Positions 24,501 to 37,231 are shown, counted from the stretch's first letter. The stretch is DNA of 64,000 bases from Nymphaea colorata (GCF_008831285.2 NC_045150.1:5592001-5656000); one strand, 5' to 3'. Numbers and translations: made by a program. The notes: generated by a model not told the origin, from the sequence alone.

Positions 24501-27500
24501 CAAGTTCTCCATCTCTCCAATCGGTCGTTGGACAGTCTCCCATGGTCCCAACTCTTTTGGGCCGCGCGATAGAAGTCGATATCGAGCGGCCTTCGAAGCC
24601 AAAAGATCTGAAGCGAAGAGAAGGGAAAAGACAGGAGAAGTTAAGCGTGAGAGTTACGTGGTTCGGTCAGTTGGGTTCTACATCCACGGGAACGTGAGAG
24701 AAAATTTTCTTGGCAATGGGTGGAAAAGTTGAAATTTCACCTCACCCTAAAATGAAGTGTGTTTGATGAAATTGATAAAGTTTACCTGAAAAATTATCAG
24801 TAGGAAATGAAAAGAAAAGTTAAATAACTAATTAAAACAGTTGATCATAACGTAATAAAAATATAAAACAATTAATAAATGGCGACACCAAATTTTTGAG
24901 ACATAGTTGTACGTCAAACCAAAAGTTGAGCATGGCACGACCACTTACGTTATTAGTGTCTTAAAAAAAGAAAAAAGAAAAAAAGAGGTCGCCCAGGAGG
25001 TCGCTGAGGTTGGAATGTGGACAGCGTCAAGAAGAGGTACAGCTGGACGAGTTTTCAACAAGATGGCTTCTTCACTCTATAGTGCATTCTGGCGTGCCTA
25101 GCGTGGTAAGTTTACGAGGCTAAATTTCCACCAAAAACGCTCCCTTTTCCCAACTAAAATTTTTTGCGTTTAATGAAGGAAGAGATATTCGTACCAGTTC
25201 CTCCTCTCTACAGTATTTCACCTGGCTATCAAAGGAAAATCCGGTTAACCACTCCCCTTTCCTCCCTAGCGTGCTTCGAAGAGGAGAGAATCTCTTCCAG
25301 GCACAAGCTTGCAATGCTAATCAAATGCAGGCGGAATTTTCACTTACAACGACTTTTGGTAGCTCGACACTAGCATTAAGGTGAAGTACGGTTTTCCTTA
25401 TTTTTCTTTTTAAAAGTGTTGCTTCTCCTTGTGCCTTCGTTCCTTGAGACCAATGAAAGAATTCCGCCTTGCAAAGTGAATGAAACTACTGCTTTCAGAA
25501 TGAGCAGCTGCAAGATGTTAGTGCTTGTATAACTTGTTCACCCAGTCATCGAACGCTCGCCTAATTTATTGAAGTCCTACTCCTTGAACGTTTAGTGAAC
25601 CTCCTCGACTTTGAAGTTCTAAGATGTGGTGGACGAAGACGAGAGTTTTATCGTATCCGTCATAATAACAATCGAAAATTTCATCCTTAGTCATCGGATT
25701 AAGATTTTTTTTTCTGGCAATCTTGCGGCAGAATCGATGAAGTTGGCAAAGAAGCTGAATCAACCGTTTACACTGGATCATTCTCAGAATGCTCTTTAAA
25801 CTTCTGATAGTGGATCATGTTCTGATTAATAATCGTATGTTGATTTGTTCGATATCATAAAAGTGCCAGTGATTCCGAAACTCGTGATACTTATCAGGCT
25901 TTTATGTTCATTTTGGGGGCTCTTTTTCATGGGTTGCTAGGTTTTATGTGCGGCACGCTTAGAGGAAAATTATGTATATACATAGTACATGTAGAATTTT
26001 TTGCACTTCAGACTTTAAATGCTTTTTGTGTTGAAATTTTTACAGGATTATAGTCGCTCTTTTGACAGCTTTTGAGGGTGTTGGAAGTGTTCTTGTTTCA
26101 TGGTAATGGCTTTCCTCCGTTTCCTGGTTATCTCCAAGATTGCGTTTTAACTTTTCCTGGTTTTGCTGCTTAGTTTATTGTCCACACTTCATGATCTCTT
26201 GTGATCATTTTGGTCCTGCAGGTTTAAGTTGATTTAGTCTTCTGTTTGACAGAGGCCAAACTTTATCAAAATTCTTGATTACCAATACCTCATGGGCGAC
26301 TTTATTATGTTAAACACACACACTTTCCATAGACAAAGTTTTCTCTCAAGTCTGAACAGAAAAAAGAAGCATTAAAAAAAATAACGATTTGACATTTGGT
26401 GGGTATATGAATGAAATCCTGCTAACTTTTCTTTTATGCATGACTTTGCAGGTTACCAATGTATGATGAGTTCAAACTAGCATTCTTTGTTTATCTCTGG
26501 CACCCAAAAACAAAGGTAAGCTTTGTCAGATGACCTTTTTAGATTAAATGGCGGGGTGGCCTCTCGTTGATTTGACAAATAATTTGTTTTCCTTTGGTTG
26601 TTCTGTGACTGTAGGGAGCTTCTTATGTGTATGACACCATCTTGCTGCCCTACATAATAAGCCACGAGTGGGATATTGATCACAATGTGCTAGAGTTGAA
26701 AACCAAAGCTGGCCATTTTGCCGTCCTTTATCTACAAACCGTTGCTAATTATGGGCAAGAAAAGTTCTTTGAACTCCTCCAATTCTTTTCATCACGATCA
26801 CCAAAACTAAAATCAGATCAGGTACTTTCTATCGATTTCACTTAGGACAAGTTTCATCATAGAAATAGTCATTGCTTATTATTCTCTATGCAACATTTAT
26901 TTGCTTATGCAACAGTATCTTGGTATGGAACTTCTTTCAAGATAGTTGATTTTCATGATACAAGTAAATGGATGCATATATACAAACATAAACACATAAA
27001 TGTATACAGTTAAAATGTAATTAATGTGTATTATCCACCTTCTTGTGTCAAATTATGTTTTCCAGAAAGGGTGTATTCCTGAATTCTTCAGTCAACCATA
27101 CCATCTCTTCGCTGCTAAATTCTTCAAGTCTTTGTCTTACCTAGTTCAACTTCAATGGTATACAAATGTAACATGAAATATGTCTATAATTTTTCTTGAA
27201 TGTTGTCCAGTGTTCTTTAATCCCAATATGACAATTTTATGTGGAATGTAACATAAAAATGTATGCACTTTTAGATGAATTTATTGTGTAATATTCTTCA
27301 GTTTCAAGATGACACATTTAGCTCCCCAAGATTTGCAAGGGGTAGACGGCTGGCATGGGGAATGCATGGGTTGATTTCGATTGGTACCAGCATGCATATT
27401 AGCACAGTCAACTAATTTCTTCTCAGGTTGTGAGGTTGTAGAATGTCCATCTATTTAACATTGACCTTTTAGTTCTTGCTTTGGTTAAAGATGGGATAGC

Positions 27501-30500
27501 TAAAGGAAATGGAATACACATGATTTCTTGTAGGATTATTTAAGTGACGTAATGAAGAAGATACACACTTTCTGTTCTTTTATTCTTCTTCAAAAGATTG
27601 TTCAAGAAAAGTCCCAATTCTTTAAGCGAGCTATAAAACATTTGGCAATGCATGTTTTTGTTTGCATGCCTGTCACCATCACATGGTCATGTCTAATCAT
27701 AAGTGTTCTATCATGTCTAAATATCATCAGCTTTTATTCTTAAGATGGTGAAGATTCCACAGCTTATGATCAATTAAGATATTGGCAGTTTCAGAATGAA
27801 TTGCTGATTCTTTCCAAGTGAAAAGATGCAGTATCTTGACTCATTAGAGAAGTATGAACTAATTTATGGAGCTTTGAATTGGAAAACACAATTTAAATTG
27901 TATCATCAGATACCTGGGGCATGTTTCAGTCTTTCTATATGAGGAGTCCATATTTTCTAGAGAACTTTAAAGAGAGGCCCTTACTTGACTCCAAAATTAT
28001 CATGATCCGTTTCAAGCATCACTCGAAGCTGAAGTAAGAACTGCAGTTTTCGAGTGGAGAATTCAAGGATGTTTCCATCATTTTATTATGTGTGGATAAG
28101 ATGTGATGCAATGGTTATTTTCTGAGAAATTTCCTTTATCCAAGAGGACCAAGACTGCATTGAGTGTGCTTAACAGCTCTGTAGGAAAATGATCATCTCT
28201 GGAGTTAGCCATTCTCCACTGGTAATGCACATAGTGATGGTTTCTAAAGCTAGGGGGATACATCCTCCTCCTCCAAATAGTATCTGTACATCAGCAGCTT
28301 GAGAAAATAATTTGACTCCATTTCTTGATTACTTGTTCACATTGGCACTTTTGGAAATAAAACAGAGCAAGGTTTATATTCAGTGAGTTTATAGTAGCAT
28401 CTTGTAAATTTGAAATTCTGAAATGGATAAATTAGACAATCTATTTGCCTCTGCTATTTGGAAAGACTTCAAAGAGTGGCATCTAGTCTGTTATGTTGCG
28501 AGGAATTGCCAATTAGGTTTTCTAACTCTTGCCTGTCATTGGACTATGGAGATGTCTATGGATATATTTTCTTATCTGGTTAGTTTGACAAGATCTTTAT
28601 AGTGGTCATATGACAGATATTAGAAAAAGAACTTTCTTGTCTGATGCTGTTGTCTTCTAGGGTCCAGCTTATATTCAATCTTAGATGTGTCACTATGAAT
28701 TTAGAACTGACTGCGAGTCTTTCCTTGGTGTCACTACGAGGTAGTGCTAAAATCTGCTCATATTTTCAACTGTGCAGGATCGAGAATGAGCATTTCATCG
28801 TTTCATGTTCATTTGGACGGTGGGTATCACCCCCTAGTAGATGGAATATAGGCATGAAGAAGTTCATACTACTGAAAACTCCAAGATAGAGCACCAAGGC
28901 TAGGAATACCATTGAAGTTCAATGATCATGTTCTTACAAAATAGGCTTGTTTTCTATGAAGGAATGACCTTCTTGAGAAGGCTTCTTTCCTTGTAATATA
29001 CAGTGTATTTTGGGTTTTCCCCTTCTTGGTGAATGTGTATATGGATGACAATGAAATCTGAGCTTTTTGCATTAATTATCATTAAAATTGGCTTCCTATT
29101 GCTTTCCAATTGAAACTATGAGTATGAGAACTAAAATTAGTGCTCATGCACGAAGTATATCAAAAATTGGTTGTTCTAAGAGCACCAGGGGAATGTGAAA
29201 CGGGTAGTATACAGTGTAGATAATTGATTAAAAAGTGGGGTGTGAGGTCATGTGGACATAGGGATCAGAAAGGAAATCGGGATTTCCAAAATTAGCATTC
29301 CCATATCAACAGAATCAGATTAGGAATCAAGATTCTCATGTTCTGTAATCAGGAGCTGATGTTATGATGATAGGGATCACTGGAATTGGGATCTGATGTC
29401 ATGCTAATAAGGACAATGGCTCTTTCCTGCACTTTAGGGTGCTTCTTTGATGAAGATCCTATATTGATTGCCAGTAGAAACAAGTACCGTAAATGTGAGT
29501 CTTGCTTCATTTAGGACAGTTCGGATGTGACTTGGTCCTTCATGGAAACTGAAGCATCACATGCTTGTAGGAATTGCGTCAAGTTGGATGCTATGACACA
29601 ACGTTCCAAGTCTGTCTTGTCCATAACATGAAACTCCCATCAAATGTAAGGTGCTGTCATATCTAAACAAGAGCTGAATTTACGCAATAATAAGGTCAGA
29701 GGTGTTTTTCTTTATCACTACCAATCCTCATTTAACTACCTGCACCCTATTACATAAGGGCATGTTTCGTGTCATGTTATGGTTGTGCTGTGCACTTAAA
29801 ATCTGAAGACCATGTCGTGATCTGTTTCTTTCTTTCATGACTTTGGAACATTAATTCTGTTATTCTTCATGGTTTGAATGTCGTAGATGGATGTATTAAA
29901 TTTAGTTATGTTGTCCTAGTCCGTCTGGTTTAATTTCCATTGGGCCCTATCCCCAAGCTTCACAGAGGAAAAGTTTTGTTTTGTTCACTGTCCAATTTCA
30001 ACTTTCTGAATTTCTCATCCATATTTTTTTTTTCATGTCATAACATAATGATATTTCTTCAAAAAAGAAAACTTTATGCGGCACAAATGGGGCAGGAGAC
30101 TTGCTCATATATGTGTTTAATAAATTTGAGTCTTCTATGCTGTTCTTTTTCTGTTCGGTACGATTAGAATTCTCACTTGTCTCGCTAAAATTTAATTGGT
30201 CTCTTGGCTTGTGATGGCATCATATTCTCAGGTTCCAGAAGCACCTCTCAATGGTGGTAGGCATTCGTCACAATCACCACCTCAGACCAGAGGCACACCT
30301 TCAGTTCCACAGGCTTCCTCTCATGAGCATGACTACGTGCCATCAGCCCCACCTGTACCTCGGGAGTATGAATTTGACAATCGTGCAAATGAGGCAGCAA
30401 ACTGGAGGCCTGCTGCTAATGGCAGAAATCATGGGCAGGCAGACTCGTTCCTCCCAGGCACAGCACAAGGGGGAAGAGATGGACTTGATATGGAAAGAAT

Positions 30501-30543
30501 GATACATAATGCTCATATGAGGCTTAGGCGAGACCGTCGATGA
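21571..30543 (+). CDS. HVA22: HVA22-like protein (TB2/DP1/HVA22 family), six exons
   Basis: The exons are 21571-21602, 21726-21824, 26046-26102, 26452-26515, 26615-26821 and 30232-30543. All introns are GT-AG and the frame is continuous, giving 256 aa. The start MLGDFVSG is the first ATG after the TATA box and gives the usual family N-terminus. Residues about 12-90 form the TB2/DP1/HVA22 domain: LLLGYVYPAFECFKTVE, then RFWCQYWIIVALLTAFE, then LPMYDEFKLAFFVYLWHPKT. These include the hydrophobic hairpins that, in REEP/Yop1 relatives, insert in the ER membrane and bend it. An ALYLQ-type conserved block follows (AVLYLQTVANYGQEKF). The last 103 residues are a Pro/Ser-rich disordered tail ending MRLRRDRR, which fits the longer HVA22 I/J/K-type plant proteins rather than the short barley HVA22. 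The known family role is ER/vesicle trafficking, often stress- or ABA-responsive. That regulation is not shown by this sequence. Confidence 0.93.
21825..26045 (+). other. Intron 2 of the HVA22-type gene (4.2 kb) with repeat fragments
   Basis: A very long intron. It contains AAT/TAA microsatellites (about 23298-23322), an A-run (about 23960-23978) and, at 24480-24740, a copia-LTR-like stretch with TACGTGGTTCGGTCAG and CTACATCCACGG, words I associate with plant copia LTRs. The open frames here, including 21939-22235, 24481-24732 and 25164-25373, have no recognisable domains and are intronic. Confidence 0.6.
26822..30231 (+). other. Intron 5 of the HVA22-type gene (3.4 kb)
   Basis: A long intron with no recognisable gene or transposon protein. 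The start GTACTT and end TTCTCAG are good splice sites. It separates the conserved membrane domain from the exon that encodes the whole disordered tail. Confidence 0.6.
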
Positions 30544-31614
30544 TTTGGAACTGATGATTTCTTCAAATTTTTTGTATCCAAAAATCATTGTGCTTCCTCC
30601 TGCTTCCATGGGACGAAAAGAAAGAAAAGTTCCTGCATGCAGCGAAAAAGGTCAATGCTGTTTATAGATAGTCAATGCCGGCGCTAGGCATGCAAAAAGA
30701 TCATTAAGCTGCACGCAAGCAGTGATGAACCATAGCTTCTCCATTCCTGATCTTTGAGAAAGACCAATCTTGTGCTTGGCAGTATTTATTTCTGAACAAT
30801 TAATGTACATAGATGATAGATTCTTAATAGTTAAAGGGAGATGGTCGTTCTGACATCAGTATGCAGGTTGGCATCTCGCCAACCTGTTCACCGTCTGTGC
30901 ATTGTTGGCATCTCACGAAGTTATTCACGTTCTCTGGCACATATACCAACTAAGTGGAACTTCAAATGCGCACTTCCCCAAAGTTCGCTCAAGAAGCTAA
31001 GCATTTCCAAAGCTTTAATAGATCAATAGAATATACCAGTTGTCCCCTGGCATTGTGGTTCCATCAATTGGTGGTGTAATGGAACATCGAAACTGGTATG
31101 TGAGGATGGAGATCCATAGAAGGGGATAAACTTCCAAGAAGAAGAAGAGAAAAAGAAGACACTGAAGTAAACTACAGTGGATCGTCATCTAACTTCTAAT
31201 TTGTGAAAATTTCCACTGTTATGGATCTTCCTCAGGCCCCTTTGTTTTTTGTCATGAAAATGTACATCTTTCTAAAAAACAGTGACGAGATAAATGCGCA
31301 CGTAAAAACCTCATTTTGCGTCGGGCTAGCTATAAAGCATCCACAATTTTCTTTCCAATTCCATTTTATTGATAAAGCAGCATCACATCTCACCTCCTCC
31401 CCTGCAATTTATCTTTCTTGGCTCTAACATCCATTTGTCCAAGGTTGGTTCTTGCGTATCAAATATCTTCCCCTTCCCTCACAATGAGACAAATGGAAAG
31501 AAAAACCCTTGACCTTTTTGTAATGCTTTATCGCCGCCATGTACAGTGAGATGACTTGGTATCCTGCTCGTTCTTGCATCAACTCGTTCACGCTCAACTT
31601 ATTAGAAAAAGTAG
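30544..31614. other. 3' UTR of the HVA22-type gene and downstream spacer
   Basis: The 3' UTR probably extends to about 30800-30840, where AATTAATGTACATAG and similar AT-rich elements occur, but no perfect AATAAA fixes the end. The rest has no recognisable gene. Confidence 0.35.
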
Positions 31615-31617
31615 CTA

Positions 31618-31840
31618 CGTTTTGAAGTTAAAAGGATTCCACTCATCACCAGGTTCATAATCTTTTGATCGTATAGACATCTCTTGCGTGAGCCTTTGGA
31701 ACTTTATGCCAGGTAAAATATCGTGATCGAATGGCCGTGTCTGTCCACTGGGTCCAGGAAGCCCCTTCTTTTTCCTTTTTCCTTCCTTGGCAAGCTGTGG
31801 AAGGTTAGGCAGAGCCACCAGATTATGTGGTAGCCAGCTA
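31618..31840 (-). CDS. Unrecognised candidate terminal exon
   Basis: A minus-strand frame with coding-like composition. A good acceptor (TTCCTCTAG) is followed by an open frame reading ...NLPQLAKEGKRKKKGLPGP and ending in GDEWNPFNFKT and a TAG stop at about 31618-31620. The Lys-rich centre and the FDHDILPGIKFQRL segment look like real protein rather than random translation. A second open stretch lies upstream on the same strand (31911-32156, KKMGKDQRREEEDHLPG). I do not recognise either protein, and I found no start codon or complete exon chain. It could be the end of a small gene or a decayed fragment. Confidence 0.25.
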
Positions 31841-33835
31841 GAGGAACACTCCTTCCCTTCATCTTTTTATGAACTCGAACCGCTTAATTAGCTGGGTGAT
31901 TCCAGCTCTTTTAGCAACGCCATTTTCCATTGCTAGAAGGAAATGCTATGTTGCCAGTTGTTTTCCAAATTCCAGGTAAATGGTCTTCCTCTTCTCTTCT
32001 TTGATCTTTCCCCATTTTCTTTTGTTGGTTGGTTAACGCTAACAGCTTTTTTGGGAAAGATGCTCTCAAGAGGTCAAAGCCCCTCATTTTTTCTGCTGCT
32101 TTAAGACCCAAGTGGAGAGCAGTACACCCATCATTTATTAGAATGTGGTATATCAACCACAGTAATTCGAGTGAATGGCTGGAGTTTCACTGGGCCACCA
32201 ATCTATCAAGCTACAGCTTGCTGGTGAAGGCTAACAACTTTGTTTGGAATATGGCAAGTGAGTGAGGGAAAGGAATTGAAAAGGATTGAAAAAAATTTGT
32301 GTTTGGTTGCCTAATTATAAGGTAAGAAAATGAAAGGATTAGACAAGCTTCTGTTTAGAGAGGAGAATGGAGGGGAGAGGAAAGGAATGGAAAGAACATG
32401 ACAGCGTATTTTCAATCCCTCCGCATTTGAGAAGATTGGGAAGGGAACGAGCTTTGAAAAAAAAATGCAATTTCCCCCTCACTTTATCGTGAGACCATGA
32501 AACTCTCCGCACGGTGATCTAAATCAACAAAAACAGCAAAAAATCTTTTTCCTTTTGTGTTTGTTTTAATTTTGCTCGCTGCTTTTCCTTTGTTGGCACA
32601 TCTTCTATGGGCTTTGGATATTCTCCTATTCACGAATTGGGAAAGAAAATAAAGTGTTCTAGGATCGATTAGAACACAAAGTACAACCACAGGTAGGAGA
32701 CGACAAGATTAAAATCTTACATGATTTTACACTTTGGCTACCTATGACGGAATCAGAAGAACAATAATAACAGAGCGAAAATTGATTCTTCAACTGGATG
32801 TGTGGGAAATACATCCATAAGTCTAATTATAATCTTTAAATTACTCATGTTCTCAATGAATTCTGAAATTTTTGTCAATAAAAACAAATACATTCGAGGA
32901 AATGAAGTGATGGAACTGACATCCGCAAGATGAGGTGGCGACTCTGAGAATGAAGCAAGAGAGAGAGAGAGGGGGGGGAAGGAGAGAGAACCATACAATT
33001 TAAAGTCAAGTCAAGGGTGATAGGGGTATTATTGTAACCTTCTTACACAAACAAGCTTTTATAATAGTTTACTTTTTTATTTTTTCTTTTCTTCTGACTA
33101 TTAATTTTAGTCTTTCTTTTCATTTCTTTCCATCTTTGCACGGAAAGGAAGTAAAGGTGTCTTTGAATTTTATTAAAAGCAATGAATATTTTAGACTTTT
33201 TCAACTTTTTTCAATCATTTTTATTTTTAAAAAAATATTTAATAAAGCGGCCCTTTGGATTAATACCGAATCCCTTTTACAGTCATGCACTTTTTTTTTT
33301 TTTAAGGGTTTGATAATGAAGCTGGGGTTGGTACGAAGGACATGCCAACGTTTCTTTCTTTTTTTATTGAGAACCACTTTTGCAATTTGTTTCTTTCCGA
33401 TTTTTTAAGGCTATAAATCGTTCAAAAAAGTCTAAGAGTAGTTTGAATGACAATTTAAAACCAACTTTTGGGAGACAAAAAACTTGGTGCGTGGGATTCA
33501 TCCAAAGAATATGTAAATGTGGGTTAAGATTTCTTAGGGGCCCATTCTTTTGTTGTGTATATTCTCTCATTTTTTAACTAATAAATGAAGGAGGCTATCT
33601 CCTGCGCAGCCTTTGTCCAGATATTAAAATTTGATTTTGTTATGACCAGGTTTTGGCAAAAACTGGTTTTTTATAAAAGACCTAACAGGTTTTTTCTGGC
33701 AAAACTGGTTACTGTTTTTTGCTTTTAAACCAATTTTTTCATTTATCATCGAAATCAAATGCTTTTTAACCAAGTTTCAAAAAAAAAAAAAAGTTTTCAC
33801 GAAACAAAGCTTTTAAAGGGATCATCCAAACACTC
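31841..33835. other. Intergenic DNA, nothing firm recognised
   Basis: Apart from the open minus-strand stretch at 31911-32156 mentioned with the preceding feature, I see only AT-rich sequence. It includes GA/GGGG-rich tracts near 32958-32986 and homopolymer T/A runs (about 33291-33303 and 33779-33792). Confidence 0.35.
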
Positions 33836-33989
33836 CCTAAACTTTTTTAAGACGAAAAGAACTTGGAATCCAAAAATAGATGAAGTTAAACCTAAAGTTG
33901 GGTATCTTGTTTCCGGTGAAGAGGGAGGTCCATCCCCATTGTTTGGAAAGAAGCCCGAAGACCTCCTCATTTTTATTGTCTTTAGGGTT

Positions 33990-34120
33990 CTGTGCTACTT
34001 CGGCATCAGTAGTCAACCTCACCATCTTAAGATCCATGAACATAGCGCCTATAGGAATCAAACTAAAGACTTGCTATTAACAAATCTCTATCATAACCAG
34101 CTACCTACACCCACGGAGGC
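33990..34120 (-). mobile_element. Candidate tRNA-derived SINE head
   Basis: On the minus strand there is a box A-like TAGCTGGTTATGA (34103-34091) and, 26 nt further, a box B-like AGTTTGATTCC (34064-34054). They are spaced as in RNA polymerase III internal promoters. The region does not fold into an obvious full tRNA. The body may continue to about 33840. No target duplication or 3' tail was identified, so this is tentative. Confidence 0.4.
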
Positions 34121-35075
34121 AACTTGGGTATTTTGTTCATGTCAATTCTTTTCTCAAGTTGGTTTTAAATCAAGTGAGGCGATTCAGTGGGAAATATTTT
34201 TTTTTTAATTTACTAGTACAAAAACTTACCTGCTTCTTTAAAAGTATTGAAACCTTACAAATTCTCTTTTTAATAATTGCCAAAACTGGTATTGGACATT
34301 TCACAAAGATAATCTTCCCTTTCAATTGCTGGATCAGAAAATCTGTTTGCCATTCAAGCGAACGCCTTTGGCTGTGTTTGACTTGCTAGCTTTGAAAAGA
34401 ATTTAGTGTTTGGATGACACCAGGTAGTTTTGTGAAAATAATGTTTTCTAAAAGTTTATTTTTAATCTGGTTTAAAATTTTGGTTTATGTGCTTAGGTGG
34501 CAATTCTGAAAGATTGTTTGGCAGCCGGAACAATTTGTGAGTGTTTATTAAATCAATCATAAAGATTGAGGCAAAATTTATGAAATAATGGAACTATTGT
34601 TTTGTGCACATGCTTAAATCTTCAAGACAGATTCACATGATACTCACAAAGTATTTTTACTATCAAACAACCTTCGAAAAGACTTTTTCTGTGAAGACTT
34701 TGGGCCTATGTTTTCAGTTGTTCGCTCCCTTTCAGTATACCATTTTACCCAAATAGGTTGTTAGAAAATTTTGGCTTAACTGTCACCCAAACATGCCTAA
34801 AACGACATTTTGGAGGCAAAACAATGTTTTATGGTGTCATCCAAATGTAGCTCTATCCTTCTCAAAATATTTTCAGCCACACATGGGATAGGAGGCTACT
34901 CAGAAAAATAAAATAAAATAAAATAAAAATAAAAAGATTAACAAATCCAACTCTATTTTGTTTATCCTTGACTTCGATGCTGGGTAGGCTCAAAATCAAA
35001 TTCTCTTTTGATAAAATCCAAGAAATTTTTGGATAGAGCCATAAACGAGGGCCAGAGCAAAGGGGGCCACTAGTA
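34121..35075. other. Intergenic DNA, nothing recognised
   Basis: AT-rich sequence with no supportable exon. An (AAAAT)n-like tract lies at about 34905-34930. Confidence 0.35.
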
Positions 35076-35345
35076 AGCTTGGGCATCGGGTCGGCCCAAC
35101 CCGACACCTAAAACATGAGCCCCAGCTCGACCCGATTAAATTAAATATATATATAATATAAAATATTATATAAATATAATTAATTGTAATAAAATATTAT
35201 AAGTATAAATAAAAATCAGTAAAATATATATTAAAAATTTTTATCGAGCCGAACCGAACTTAGTCAGGCCCACCCGAGTCCGCCCACTAACATATCAAGT
35301 TGGCCCGGTGTCTTTTTTTGAGCCCGAGCCCGGGCCACCCGTCTA
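35076..35345. mobile_element. Small TIR-type element with GGGC-rich ends
   Basis: The left end is AGCTTGGGCATCGGGTCGGC and the right end contains GAGCCCGGGCCACCCGT, so the ends are GC-rich and roughly inverted around an AT-rich, non-coding core. A CTAGTA direct repeat flanks it (about 35069-35074 and 35344-35349). Similar GGGC-ended patches occur at 11480-11600, 14890-15300 and 47480-47640. Confidence 0.4.
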
Positions 35346-35349
35346 GTAC

Positions 35350-36195
35350 CCCGACCCCAGCCTTAGCCGCCAGGGACCATGGCCCCTTTTCAGCTTTTGA
35401 AAAATCAAAATTTACTCCTTAATTTTTTAAAAATATTTAATTTGCCCCTCATACAAATTTTGCAAATATAATGACCCCCTTTAAAAAATGCCTCACTCCA
35501 GCACTGCCATAAAGCTAGGTTGCAAATGAAAAAAAAAAAAAAGAAAATCCTCAATTATGTTGAAATATATCCTTCATTTCTTCAGCATACGAGCCAAAAA
35601 AAGGTTGATATGGAACAGCCCTTGCTTAGATTGCACACCATCACAATTTATCACGAGCTGTCGTAGCAAATCTTCAAAATTTTAAAAATTTGAGGTTCAG
35701 TTACCGACGAATATATTGTTTGAATCCATAAAATTCAAGTTCAACTATTGCCAAATCCTACATGGTTAGGAAACTAATTAGATAGCGAACATGATAAAGA
35801 CCTTCTACAAAATTTACTTTTTTTTTATTACAAGTTTCAATCAGATTTGTAACATCAAATTGCAAACGGAATACCAAATTACTATTTACGTGTACATCTG
35901 TGCTCCTTGGAAAAGAATAACAAATACGAGTATGGTTCATACATTGGTATGTACGTATTAGAGAACATGATTGTGAAAATGTTGTTGATTGATGTTATGT
36001 GAATAAATATCATATCTCATTTTTCTGGCCAAAATAAGTCGTTGGCCCTGAACCTAATTTGGTCAAATGTATGATGATGACAGGCATGGTGGGCTCCGTC
36101 GGAGAGATTATATCACATTTATATTTTACACATTTTTATATTTCAATATGGTAAATATACCTTGCAAAAAATCCATGTTCCAATATTACTACTTT
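35350..36195. other. Intergenic DNA
   Basis: 35380-35480 is another piece of the dispersed GGGGC...TTTTGAAAAATC-type repeat. The remainder is AT-rich, with an A-run at 35529-35542 and no recognisable gene. Confidence 0.35.
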
Positions 36196-36328
36196 TCAGG
36201 AACATTTCCATGATCTTCGGGATCGAACATTTTTGCATCCAAAAAGAGACGACAGAATCTTCACTTCAGTACAAAGCCACGAACAACAAAAACTTGGTCA
36301 CGTACGATCACAATTTCAAAACGCGACC

Positions 36329-36362
36329 AAGTTCATAAACAGCAAGAACTTATCGTGAACTT
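36329..36362 (-). promoter_or_regulatory. Conserved 3' hairpin, copy 1
   Basis: An inverted repeat, AAGTTCA ... TGAACTT, about 350 bp downstream of the stop codon of the gene at 36707-37231. The same hairpin lies at the equivalent place in copy 2 (48837-48870, 10-bp perfect arms AAGTTCATGA/TCATGAACTT) and copy 3 (54351-54384). Such a stem could act in 3'-end formation or RNA stability, but that is inference. Confidence 0.45.
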
Positions 36363-36706
36363 GGGCCCGTAAACAACTTCCCTTTTCCCGAAATGTAACT
36401 CTATTTACAGTAACAATTACAATTTGACTGACAGCACTCGAGCATCGCAGAGACATAATTTCCTCCTTTAACCCGAAAAGGAAAACAGGATAAGGAAGCA
36501 AAGGAGGAATATGGTATGAAATCCTAATTAATGCAATTCATTGATTCCCATCCCTCTGAGAATCAGTATGCTTTTCGGAATCCAAACAAGAACTTCCATA
36601 ATTACGAAACGACTAGTTACAGTTGCCGATTTCACCGCCACCAACCCTTTTAAAAATGGCAAGAGGAAGAAATATGAAAAGAAAAAAACCGCTAGCGGTC
36701 ATGAAA

Positions 36707-37231
36707 TTACCGGTAGCGGCCTGTCCATTGCCGGAAGAACCGGAGGAGGCGTTGCAACGCCCCAGAGATGATCGGGAAAACACGCTCCCTCAGGAAGCCG
36801 ACGCACGAGTTCCGCGGGTTCATCGACCAAAGTTGCCCGAAGCAATCCCGGCCGGAGTTGCTCGGAGAGGCAGCCATCGGCTGGAGGTACGCCCAGGCCG
36901 CCTGCTTCACCAGTCGGTTGCGGATCGGGAGGTCGCGCCCGTCGGACATGGAAGATCCGGCGGACGGGCACCGGTCCCCGGCGGTTGGGGAGGGAGTTCC
37001 GACGGATGAGGTCTGCTGCAGGAGGTCCTTCAGGCTCGTGTAGGATTGCCTGGGAATGGAGATGAGGTTCCAGTCGACCAGCTCGTTGGTGAACCCGTTC
37101 CGCCTATCGGCTATCGTGAAGCTCGAGCTCTGCGAGGACCGGAAGGAGACGCGGGGCGTCCCGGAGTCCACTGCCGAGATGGTGTTCCGCCGCTGGAGGA
37201 ACGCCTGGCCTTCGGTTTTCGCCGCCGCCAT
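36707..37231 (-). CDS. Plant-specific WAYLQ-motif protein of unknown function, copy 1 (intact)
   Basis: A single-exon gene of 174 aa starting [11 protein letters not shown]. The frame stays open upstream but without an ATG, so this ATG is the likely start; copy 2 keeps the same ATG. The protein begins with a Ser-rich basic part ([18 protein letters not shown]), then SYTSLKDLL, a Ser/Pro linker, and the conserved core [17 protein letters not shown]. It ends in an aromatic, basic, amphipathic tail ([19 protein letters not shown]). I recall this arrangement from small uncharacterised angiosperm proteins, some annotated as elicitor-responsive, but no biochemical role is established. There is no signal peptide, and the hydrophobic C-terminus is too short to call a clear membrane anchor. 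The coding part is GC-rich compared with its surroundings. A (CT)n 5'-UTR tract lies about 150 bp upstream on the minus strand. Confidence 0.8.
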   Translation of the reverse strand: MAAAKTEGQAFLQRRNTISAVDSGTPRVSFRSSQSSSFTIADRRNGFTNELVDWNLISIPRQSYTSLKDLLQQTSSVGTPSPTAGDRCPSAGSSMSDGRDLPIRNRLVKQAAWAYLQPMAASPSNSGRDCFGQLWSMNPRNSCVGFLRERVFPIISGALQRLLRFFRQWTGRYR

